This document shows positions 46,601 through 53,564 of a DNA stretch of 53,564 nt, one piece after another (the stretch's first letter is position 1; the number at the start of each line of letters is the position of its first letter). The position numbers and the translations under genes were made by a program. The stretch is from positions 1 to 53,564 of IMG/VR virus record IMGVR_UViG_3300030393_000016. One strand, written 5' to 3'. The notes under the pieces were generated by a model. The model had not been told where the DNA came from. It searched no databases and saw only the letters and a list, made by a program, of their open reading frames with translations. The DNA comes from a virus.

Positions 46601-48000
46601 ATCGTTTACGAATGGCTAAAATAACAGAGCAAGGCGAGAATAATAAAATAGATAAACTTCAAGAACAATTTGAAGCTGAAAGAATAGTAAGAAAAACAGC
46701 TCATAATTACGAACTAACCGCTTTAGGGGCTAATGAAATAGCTAAGGAAGAACTACAGCGAGAATTTGATAGTAAGGAACTACAAAGGCAAGAAGCGCAT
46801 CTAAAAGAACTTTTAGATACTAAGGTAGCGATACTACAAGATCGAAATAAGAACATTGATTTTAGTTTGTTAACTCCTGAACAGCGAACAGCAATGGAGC
46901 AGGAAATAGCAGATCTAAAACTAAAGATATCTGAAATTGTAAAAGCTAAAGGAGATCTTTCTAGGAAAGGAGGAACAGACAATGTAGCTGATGCTTTCGG
47001 GCAGGCATTCGGCAGTGCTGATGTACTTGGGTATACTGCCGATCAGTGGGGTGCTACCTTTAGTAGTCTTGATACATTATCAGAAAAACTAGAAGCTACA
47101 AAAATGGTCATTGGCTCATTGCAGAATGTCTGGGGAACATACAATGAGTTTGTTAATTCTAATGAAAATGCACAGGTAAGAAGTTTTGCGAGCAATACTG
47201 ATTATAAAAAGAAGAGGTTAAAATGGCAATTAGATAATGGTTTCATTAACCAGGTACAATATACTCGAGAAGTTGAGCGACTTGATACAGAACTGGATCA
47301 TAAAAAGGCTGATGTTGAGTATAAGCAGGCTAAACGACAAAAAGCAATGGCAGCGATAAATATTCTTTTGAATACCTCTCAGGCTATTATGGGTATATGG
47401 GCACAAGTACCGAAATTCGATTTTGGTGTATCAGCTGGATTACTTACTAAAGTAGTCGCTGCTCTAGGAGCTGTGCAATTAGGTATGGTTTTAAAACAAC
47501 CGTTACCAGCTCGAGGGTATGAAAAGGGGCTTTATCCTGAATACGTAAAAAGAGAGCAAGATGGAAAACTATTCCGATCAACTTATGGAGGTACAACCCG
47601 ATCAGGATTAGTTACAAAACCTACACACTTTTTAACGGGAGAGAATGGTCCTGAAATGATAATTGACAGTAAGGCTTACAGGCAAATGTCACCCGAAACT
47701 AAAAATGCATTAGTGCGAGAGCTTCGCGGTATTAAAGGTTTTGAACAAGGGTATTATAGCGACAAACTAAAAGAATCACGTTATGAAGTACCTGGAGCTG
47801 CTACTGCACCACAAAACACTACAGAAAATACAATATCTACAGAATATCTATTAAGTGTTATTAGTCGTAATAGTGATATTATGGAGCGCGCTATAGAGGA
47901 AGGCTTTACAGGCTACTTCTCAAGAGATCCTCGCGACCTTAATAAACTGAAGAAAGAAATGGATCGTATTGAAAAATCAAAAGAAAAAGCAAGGAACTAA
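43651..48000 (+). CDS. Tail tape measure protein
   Basis: 1449 aa, the longest gene. N-terminal coiled coil (about 20-140), hydrophobic segments near 155-175, 515-535 and 590-615, a tail-tape-measure core (LAGAQSNVRKTVGLTKKEVDELTKSFGML and SSRAYNIFMKQAANHAGKFGKVMGKSREEIEAL), then long coiled coils to about 1250, and a C-terminal GYEKGLYPEYVKREQDGKLF.. part. It sets tail length and is expelled during DNA entry. At about 0.15 nm per residue its helical length would give a tail of roughly 200 nm (rule of thumb). Confidence 0.9.
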   Translation: MAKKISDEKLKLTIIINGNEAQKELFDLEKSMRDLNGQQKELRKEKQLLEKQNKKSTNRYKAVNKAIRENNATLRVNKTRMKELQDQIGLTGLTFSQLRNKANLLRLKLQHVIPGSTDYKRYDAELKQITARMDQLKGKSRAAAWSIGGLADKFNRFAALGATLVAMTTGVILSLQKMIDYNGKLAGAQSNVRKTVGLTKKEVDELTKSFGMLRSRTARIDLLKIAEEGGRIGIVKDEIQEFVGVMDKANVALGDSFKGGPEEVAEKLGKIKFLFKETKEMGVQESYMAIGSAINELGANGLASERNIANFTNRIGSLTDVLKPSVSETLALGAAFEESGIEAEVSSRAYNIFMKQAANHAGKFGKVMGKSREEIEALINANPLEFMLQFSEGLRGMNATNVAKTLKYLGLNADGANKAIGAMGNNTDRFRELLILSNEAFEEGTSLIDEYNIKNNDLEATLSKIKKTVTGWFSSEGLVAWLAAAAEWFAKFIGATDDADGSGKKWRDTLAFTAKALAVVIAAMVTSTAWMKLMLLWQTRNTQAGLLYNLGLKTKAALEAIAVVRTRAMVLAQNLLNLNIRGSIQAFKALSAAMMTTPFGLILGIIAAVTTAYIAFRDSANEAAAAVKTISATADVQNEHMKALSKTTTELKSKIEPLIKILKDESASLAIRKIAYENLIKISPDFIDTVDKEFKATNKLTEAYDALIKKLDQAALAKAREKVRKDRSNAVADAEAAEFDAKLKADAEAAENERKRKSNEKEAAKALERMRTSTSEYAGYHARQENYSYEAQEAYEKAKKEHAEARKALQNFSDYQSETIAKLQEELKKHKEGSKEALRIQAEIDALLGNIGSSTTPNGNSGYTVVEEGAEKATQKSHDKRMKALEKFQAEILGLSRKSIDARLALMEEGIDKEEAIEIESHRRKVEGLKKQLIAQDDIRNADKKISDPKSSEQDVAYWTKQKEVWLEKNKHIYELLELQLYTHRLRMAKITEQGENNKIDKLQEQFEAERIVRKTAHNYELTALGANEIAKEELQREFDSKELQRQEAHLKELLDTKVAILQDRNKNIDFSLLTPEQRTAMEQEIADLKLKISEIVKAKGDLSRKGGTDNVADAFGQAFGSADVLGYTADQWGATFSSLDTLSEKLEATKMVIGSLQNVWGTYNEFVNSNENAQVRSFASNTDYKKKRLKWQLDNGFINQVQYTREVERLDTELDHKKADVEYKQAKRQKAMAAINILLNTSQAIMGIWAQVPKFDFGVSAGLLTKVVAALGAVQLGMVLKQPLPARGYEKGLYPEYVKREQDGKLFRSTYGGTTRSGLVTKPTHFLTGENGPEMIIDSKAYRQMSPETKNALVRELRGIKGFEQGYYSDKLKESRYEVPGAATAPQNTTENTISTEYLLSVISRNSDIMERAIEEGFTGYFSRDPRDLNKLKKEMDRIEKSKEKARN

Positions 48001-48395
48001 TGAACTTCTCAATAAACAAAACCTTTAAAGATAGTAGCGTTAATGCGCTATTAGATAATTTGTATTATCAACTTGAAAAACATTTTCCCGAAGTTGATAC
48101 AAGTAAAAATTTTGTACTTACAGGCAGGGCTGCTGCTATACTACAAGGTAGTGAAGCAAATGACCTCGATAACATTGTATTTATCACCAGTGATAAAGAT
48201 GTATTTTCTTTTGTACAGCAAAAGTTAAATCAATACCTCAAGACTAAAGGTGCAGTACTGTTTAAAGAAAGAGTATTGTTTTATTTTGACGGCTTGCATC
48301 TTGAGATATGGACTACTGATGATGCTTTAAATGTGGTGAATAAGAACCAAATTTTTATACAACATATTGACGATATAAACCCAGTACTATTATGA
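48000..48395 (+). CDS. Nucleotidyltransferase-fold-like tail-region protein
   Basis: 131 aa. NFVLTGRAAAILQGSEANDLDNIVFIT and LHLEIWTTD have the look of a degenerate nucleotidyltransferase (a GxAxxxxG..DxD-like and later LEIW strand), but the catalytic D-x-D is not clear (DLDN). Overlaps both neighbours by 1 and 4 bases, so it is part of the tail unit. Confidence 0.45.
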   Translation: MNFSINKTFKDSSVNALLDNLYYQLEKHFPEVDTSKNFVLTGRAAAILQGSEANDLDNIVFITSDKDVFSFVQQKLNQYLKTKGAVLFKERVLFYFDGLHLEIWTTDDALNVVNKNQIFIQHIDDINPVLL

Positions 48396-50518
48396 GTTTA
48401 CTTACCTTAAATCCTGTACAACAAAACATACAAGTATTTAGTACTGCGTTTGTACAGGACTGGGATTTTAATCCTGATGAAATAATTATAGATTATTACC
48501 AGGGCACACCCATGCCTAACCCTATTGTGGGAACTACTAAAATAAAAGATATACTAGGCACTCCTGCAGTAAATGGAATGACTGATATTCGATATCGTAC
48601 TTATGTACAGGTAAGTGGGTTTCCAGAGTGTGTAGTAATGAGTGGTGATCTCTATACAGGTAGTACCGCTACTAACCCTATTACAGCAAGTGGTATTCAG
48701 GGAACAATGACATATACTTTCCAAAATTTAAACTTACTACCTGTAAGTAGTGGTAACGGTTATGTGTTCAATATGAAACACGTAATTTATGGCACAAGTG
48801 AAAGTACTGGAGGTACAATTACACTAGCTTCAAAAACTTTTCCTATTAGAATAAATGTATATCCTGACACCGCCCCTATCATCTCCCCTGCTGCACCTCA
48901 TTTTGTTTGGCAAATAGGCAATCAGGAAGCAATGACAGTACCGCTTACAATCAATGCTCCGCATTGGGATATTCGAATACCTGCTATATTATTCCCTGGA
49001 GGTTCAGGATTTGATATTGCAACCTTACCTGAAGGAGGAAATATAGTATCAGGTACAGGAGAAACAACAATTGACCTGCTATTGTTTTCTACTATCGAAA
49101 CCTACGATACGTCAAGTAATCCCTTTACTATCGAATTAATTGTAAATGGGGGATTAATGACTATCCCGGTGCAGATAATGATTCTCCAAAACTCGGGAAT
49201 GTTTTTAGAAAAAACAGCATTGTATTTTGAAGCCTATAAAGGTATTACTACTCCTGAAACACAACATATACAAACCTACTACCCTGGGCAATATAATTTC
49301 ATTGTTCCACCTTGGTTAACAGTAGTGCCTGCCCCTGCTAGTTATAGTAATAACCTTGGTTTCTCGGTACTCAATGCTGACTCAATGGAACCAGGTATAT
49401 ACGAGGCTGATGTTATCGTAATTAATTCTGAAAATAGTCAGGAACTAGCTACTATTCAAGTAGTGTATAATGTTATCGGTAATATACATCTGCCCTATCC
49501 AAAAGGTGGCAATGCTTTTACACTCGATAATAATATTGTTACCTTCTCTTCTCAGCAAGAAAACACTTATTATGATGTAGTGCTCAAAGCACGTGTATTT
49601 GCTTTTTATACCAACGAACCAAAAGACTACAGTTTTACATTTAAAGTGCCATTGTTTAATAAAAAGCAAGAGATCAATATTGGTAAAAAAGTAGATCGAT
49701 TAATGAGCACTATGCCTGATTTTACTACTCACGATACAACTCCATATTTACCTGCTCAAATAGGGCTTGATATTACAGAAAAGAGTTTTTCTGATCCTGA
49801 TTACACACAGGAATATCAAATTGAGAATATCAATTTCATAGCAGGCCTCTCTCCAGAACTATACAATGGTAGTGGTTTTTTAGAGGTAAATACATTACCC
49901 TCAAGACAAACTCCCAATAGTTATGCGTACTTAAATGTACTTGTGGCCAACTATCCTTATTTGAAGATCTTTAAAAATGGAGAGCTTCTTACTACTATAG
50001 GACTATTACAGGGAATTGTTAGTTTAAAAGTGAATTTTGAAACGTATCAAGCTAAACAAGGTGATATTTTTGAATACCAAATAGAAACCTCACAAGGCAA
50101 CTTTTCTAAACAGTATAAAATTTTCCCTCCAGGATATGATTCTAATACGATTGTTTGGGAAAATGAATACAAATTAAAAAGCGCACTAGAGTTTACAGGA
50201 AAATACACCTTAAAGGCTACTCTGGAGAACCGTGGCCAGTCGCTACAGAAAAACTTAGTCGCAGCACTTGTAAAGCTGGAGAATAACAAAACCTATAAAT
50301 TAACGATCAATACAGGTTATATCTTAAAATCAGATGTGCCAAGTATAGAGAGTCTTTGTAGGGCCAAGAGAGCTGCATTGGTATTACCAAATCAAACAAT
50401 AAACTTAGTACCTATACAAAAAACAATTACAGCTATAGATAGTGATGCTGCATTAATTGCCTATGATATAGAGTTTGAAATAAACAGAACATACGATGAG
50501 GAAGTTTATACATTCTAG
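48392..50518 (+). CDS. Tail protein with Ig-like repeats
   Basis: 708 aa, beta-rich. At least two or three Ig/BACON-like domains around 60-370 (YFEAYKGITTPETQHIQTYYPGQYNFIVPPWLTV is typical of BACON-like strands). Probably a distal-tail or tail-tip component. Overlaps the next gene by 23 bases. Confidence 0.6.
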   Translation: MSLLTLNPVQQNIQVFSTAFVQDWDFNPDEIIIDYYQGTPMPNPIVGTTKIKDILGTPAVNGMTDIRYRTYVQVSGFPECVVMSGDLYTGSTATNPITASGIQGTMTYTFQNLNLLPVSSGNGYVFNMKHVIYGTSESTGGTITLASKTFPIRINVYPDTAPIISPAAPHFVWQIGNQEAMTVPLTINAPHWDIRIPAILFPGGSGFDIATLPEGGNIVSGTGETTIDLLLFSTIETYDTSSNPFTIELIVNGGLMTIPVQIMILQNSGMFLEKTALYFEAYKGITTPETQHIQTYYPGQYNFIVPPWLTVVPAPASYSNNLGFSVLNADSMEPGIYEADVIVINSENSQELATIQVVYNVIGNIHLPYPKGGNAFTLDNNIVTFSSQQENTYYDVVLKARVFAFYTNEPKDYSFTFKVPLFNKKQEINIGKKVDRLMSTMPDFTTHDTTPYLPAQIGLDITEKSFSDPDYTQEYQIENINFIAGLSPELYNGSGFLEVNTLPSRQTPNSYAYLNVLVANYPYLKIFKNGELLTTIGLLQGIVSLKVNFETYQAKQGDIFEYQIETSQGNFSKQYKIFPPGYDSNTIVWENEYKLKSALEFTGKYTLKATLENRGQSLQKNLVAALVKLENNKTYKLTINTGYILKSDVPSIESLCRAKRAALVLPNQTINLVPIQKTITAIDSDAALIAYDIEFEINRTYDEEVYTF

Positions 50519-52316
50519 TTTTGAGATAGATCTATCAGTATATGAAATTACTGATACGGCCGAGAACCCTTGGTTTACAGAAAACTATTTCGCGAAATAT
50601 AGCTATCCTTTCGAAATACCCCTAACCGACAAGTATAACAACGCTATGGGGTTTATTGATACTATTAATTCAAAATCGAACGAAACGTTATTTGAGGGGG
50701 TCTATGTACATGATAACGTTATGGAGAAGGCAATACTCGAGATAGAAGAGTATGAACAGGCACTATCGGTTACACTTCGGTATGGACTCGAGGATTTTCC
50801 GAATTTTAAAAAGAAATTATCTGAATTACAACTCATACGTATGCCTGTAGATAATATCTACGAGCATGCTGCAGGGGTGATTGCTCAAACGTGGCCTGCA
50901 GTTAACTATAACTTTCCGCAAATTCATACGGATAAGATTGAGCCTGAAGATAATGATACATGGTTTGCCTTTGAAAAAATCATCAACAACTATAAGAATG
51001 GAGCTTTCCTGATTAATGAAGTTGATACAGTAGAAGAAATAACCTATAATAGAAATATTATTCAACCTGTTCCTTACCTACTCTACTTATTACAGGCAGG
51101 TGTGGCCGATGCTGGATATACATTGCATGGCGATATACTGCAAGATGAAACCTTGCAAAAAACATTAGTCTATTCTGACAATGAATACTACTCGAATATC
51201 TCTCAAGAAAGTACCGCTTTCCAGATGTTGGCTAAAGATTATGATACCATGTCCTCTCTCGAACCACCCTATATTTACATGGATCGGAATTTTCCAATTC
51301 CGCAACCAGGTAGATATCGCATTACAGGAACTGTAAGGCTTCGTCGTGTTATTGTAGGTGCACCCACTCGGTTTAAAGTCTATTACAGAGAAACATTAGT
51401 ATATGAAACCTCCTTTAGTTTTTGGCAGGATTTTATCACATTCATTGATTTTGATTTAGATATAACAATTGATACTATAGCCGATGGTAATCCTGATTAC
51501 CTTCAATTTTCTTTTGATACAGGCTACAATGAGGATGATGTACTGCTAGCGGTAGATATTAATCCTGTATTTTTATATAACGATACCGGAGCAGCTGTAC
51601 CTTCAATTCTAAACCCGAATAATATCGAATTGAATAGAGCTGTTCCTGATATGCTTTTTGGTGATTTATTTAAAACGATACTTACATTAAAAAGAATGTC
51701 TATCGATATAAAAGATAAGCAAGTATGGGTAAACTTTATTAGTAATGAAATGGCAACTAAGCCAATCATCGATCTATCTGCATTCGAAATAAAGTTTCCT
51801 AAAAGAACATTTAGCCGTGGGAGTTCCTTTCTACTCAAGTATGAAGATCCTGGTTCTGAAGATTACCTGTATGCCGAGGTGTTTCAAGATACAGCTGGAG
51901 CTGTTACTACAGGGTTTACTAAAGATGATAAAACAACCGAAACGGTGCTAAAAGCATTACCATTGCCGTTACTTCATCGTAATAACGTACAAACAGCTTA
52001 TGCCTTTAGTAGTGATAACGCTAAACCTTTATTCGTTTTATATGATGGGGTCACTGCAGGAGTTAATAGTAGTAAAGATCCTGCACCGTTGTTACTACCA
52101 TCATTACACCAACAACATCATTACAGCTGGTATGCAGCACGAATAAAAGGACAAGCGGTGTCATGGCAGTTCCTAGCCCACACAGAACAGCTGCAAGGCT
52201 TAACCGCTAAAAGCAGAATACATGCTTACAGCACAATTCATTTGGTTAAGTCTTTACAGAAAACACAAGTAAGTCCTGATTTATTTGAGGTTGAAATTGA
52301 AACGGAAATCATTTAA
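50496..52316 (+). CDS. Distal tail protein
   Basis: 606 aa. NPWFTENYFAKYSYPFEIPLTDKYNNAMGF at the start is a pattern I associate with Bacteroidota phage tail proteins downstream of tape measure. The remainder is beta-rich and ends HLVKSLQKTQVSPDLFEVEIETEII. Last structural gene; its final 36 bases overlap the end of the integrase gene on the other strand. Confidence 0.55.
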   Translation: MRKFIHSSFEIDLSVYEITDTAENPWFTENYFAKYSYPFEIPLTDKYNNAMGFIDTINSKSNETLFEGVYVHDNVMEKAILEIEEYEQALSVTLRYGLEDFPNFKKKLSELQLIRMPVDNIYEHAAGVIAQTWPAVNYNFPQIHTDKIEPEDNDTWFAFEKIINNYKNGAFLINEVDTVEEITYNRNIIQPVPYLLYLLQAGVADAGYTLHGDILQDETLQKTLVYSDNEYYSNISQESTAFQMLAKDYDTMSSLEPPYIYMDRNFPIPQPGRYRITGTVRLRRVIVGAPTRFKVYYRETLVYETSFSFWQDFITFIDFDLDITIDTIADGNPDYLQFSFDTGYNEDDVLLAVDINPVFLYNDTGAAVPSILNPNNIELNRAVPDMLFGDLFKTILTLKRMSIDIKDKQVWVNFISNEMATKPIIDLSAFEIKFPKRTFSRGSSFLLKYEDPGSEDYLYAEVFQDTAGAVTTGFTKDDKTTETVLKALPLPLLHRNNVQTAYAFSSDNAKPLFVLYDGVTAGVNSSKDPAPLLLPSLHQQHHYSWYAARIKGQAVSWQFLAHTEQLQGLTAKSRIHAYSTIHLVKSLQKTQVSPDLFEVEIETEII

Positions 52317-53564
52317 TGGTAAGCAATTACCTGTTACTTTACTCTCATTAGTAGTAGGGGCAAATGTATTGGTCATAGAGCGAACACTATTCATTTCTCT
52401 ATTCGAATAACCTACATCGTAATGTTTTTTAATCATTGCAGTTGATGTATGCCCTGCTGCTTTTGCAGCATCCTTGGCCGATCTACGTTCGGCAATCTCT
52501 GTAAGGTTACTATGTTTTAAGCTGTAAATATCTGCTGTAATGTTCAGTTTCTTTTTTACATGCTCTCTCCATCTACGAGTAACCTGATCGCGCCTGATGC
52601 GTTGCTCTCCAGGAACAAGACCTACCGAAAATATATAATCTCCTTTTTTAGCCCCTAACAACGCTTTTTCCCAATAGGGTACAGCTATTTTTTTTATAGG
52701 CAATATTTTTATTTTAGGCTTCCCTCCTTTCAATACTTCTACTTTTAGCTCGAGGTTGATTAAATCAACATCTTCATATTTTACCTTCAGTAATTCTACC
52801 TCTCTACATCCTGAATGAAAGAATACATTACAAAATAACATAAAGTTAGGATAGTTTACACTAAGATGGTTCTGTATCAGCTTACGCTGTGTTGCTGTTA
52901 AAGTTTCTCGAGGTTGTATGATCGTCTTTTTTTTCTCATAACCTTCCATTGGATTAATTTTTATAATCCCTTTATGTTTAAGTATTGAAAAAAGACGATG
53001 CAGATATCCCTGATATTTATTGTATCTCTTATCAGAGAGCTTCCTTACATTTCTCACAAGGTTATCCATTATTAAATCAATATGCACTCCTATAATAGTA
53101 TTTACAGGGGCATAATCGTACTTTAATTGTACAGCTGATTCAATAAAGTATTTTAAGACAGAACGAAAATCTTTTTTAGTATCTCCTTCATAGCGTGCTA
53201 ACTCAATTCCTAGTGCTAAAGCATCTTTTAAAGGCATAGTACCATCTAGTTTTGCTTTACTACCATTAATCTTAGTAGGCATAAAAATTTTAGTAATAGG
53301 ATTGAATCCCTCTTTCTCTAGTAGTATAGGTATCTGATCTAATAGAAGTCTTATAGCTTCTTTTCTTCCCTCAAGAGTTTTAATTTTATTAAGCTTTTTT
53401 CTAAAAGGAAAACCATTGGGATACTTTTCTTTAAAAGCAGGGTCATAGAAATTACACTGAATATACCAATTATCATTTAAAGCCGACTTAGCTTTAACTG
53501 TTTTCCAGTTTTTAGGTGATACCCATATATCCGAAAATGAGCATCCATTAAAAGTTTTTGTCAT
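52281..53564 (-). CDS. int: Tyrosine recombinase (phage integrase)
   Basis: 427 aa, complete (ATG at 53564). The N-terminal arm/core-binding part reaches to about 210. Catalytic part: HSGCREVELL with Arg I, a Lys in the beta-hairpin (LKGGKPK), YSLKHSNLTE where the usual HxLRH reads YSLKH, so Arg II is shifted or replaced as in many Bacteroidota integrases, and GHTSTAMIKKHYDVGY with the nucleophile Tyr. A 40-residue tail follows the Tyr. Probably recombines within the tRNA-His 3' half. Its promoter is outside the window. Confidence 0.9.
   Translation of the reverse strand: MTKTFNGCSFSDIWVSPKNWKTVKAKSALNDNWYIQCNFYDPAFKEKYPNGFPFRKKLNKIKTLEGRKEAIRLLLDQIPILLEKEGFNPITKIFMPTKINGSKAKLDGTMPLKDALALGIELARYEGDTKKDFRSVLKYFIESAVQLKYDYAPVNTIIGVHIDLIMDNLVRNVRKLSDKRYNKYQGYLHRLFSILKHKGIIKINPMEGYEKKKTIIQPRETLTATQRKLIQNHLSVNYPNFMLFCNVFFHSGCREVELLKVKYEDVDLINLELKVEVLKGGKPKIKILPIKKIAVPYWEKALLGAKKGDYIFSVGLVPGEQRIRRDQVTRRWREHVKKKLNITADIYSLKHSNLTEIAERRSAKDAAKAAGHTSTAMIKKHYDVGYSNREMNSVRSMTNTFAPTTNESKVTGNCLPLNDFRFNFNLK

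Noticed and set aside
1-53564. CRISPR array, insertion sequences or Mu-type transposition genes
   Set aside because: No regularly spaced repeats and no transposase-like protein; recombination is explained by the tyrosine integrase.

Overview
The window is AT-rich DNA of a Bacteroidota bacterium, most probably a member of the Flavobacteriaceae. This rests on lysine/isoleucine-rich proteins, on promoter elements of the Bacteroidota type (TTTG about 20 nt before TAnnTTTG), on the near absence of purine-rich ribosome binding sites, and on the kinds of protein seen. Genus cannot be read from the sequence. Bases 1-2109 are an ordinary chromosomal gene (DUF255/SSP411 lipoprotein). It is followed by a repeat-rich gap and a two-membrane-segment AbiC-like gene.

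Two identical 46-bp copies of the 3' half of a tRNA-His (anticodon loop, T-arm and 3' acceptor strand) lie on the minus strand at 3405-3450 and 6893-6938. Each has its own terminator. I read them as attachment sites of two elements integrated in tandem into one tRNA-His gene, whose intact copy should lie just right of base 53564. The first element (about 3.4-6.9 kb) has no integrase and carries a CoiA-like nuclease with a coiled-coil tail and a TIR-domain gene. The second (about 6.9 kb to just beyond the right edge) is a nearly complete siphovirus-type prophage, ending in a tyrosine integrase whose start codon is the last base of the window.

Prophage layout: repressor-like genes and a lipoprotein on the minus strand (7.1-8.5 kb), with a compact switch whose two promoters appear to face each other; early genes, a winged-helix replication-type protein, a ParB-like protein and many small unknown genes (8.7-16.2 kb); tail-fibre and leucine-rich-repeat proteins (16.7-20.2 kb); lysis genes (holin-like, amidase, unimolecular spanin; 20.3-21.7 kb); S49 protease, capsid and a tail-tube-like protein (21.7-25.6 kb); packaging genes with terminase (25.7-30.0 kb); a reversed anti-restriction block with ArdA and an odd N6-methyltransferase-like protein (30.0-31.9 kb); portal and connector genes (32.4-37.2 kb); a defence-like cargo cassette (37.3-41.7 kb); accessory genes (41.8-43.5 kb); tape measure and distal tail proteins (43.7-52.3 kb).

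The strongest candidate for an undescribed system is the four-gene cassette at 37301-41705: DNA cytosine-5 methyltransferase, a protein with two GHKL ATPase domains (MORC/Hsp90-like plus histidine-kinase-like), a receiver-domain protein and a small CHAT/caspase-like protein with a His-Gly and Cys pair. It looks like a methylation-linked sensor, phosphorelay and protease effector. Two regulatory patterns also stand out: a CATATCACAA box placed exactly 20 nt before a -7-like element at five late transcription units, and a shared 25-bp palindrome in front of both the ardA operon and a small HTH gene 4.7 kb away.
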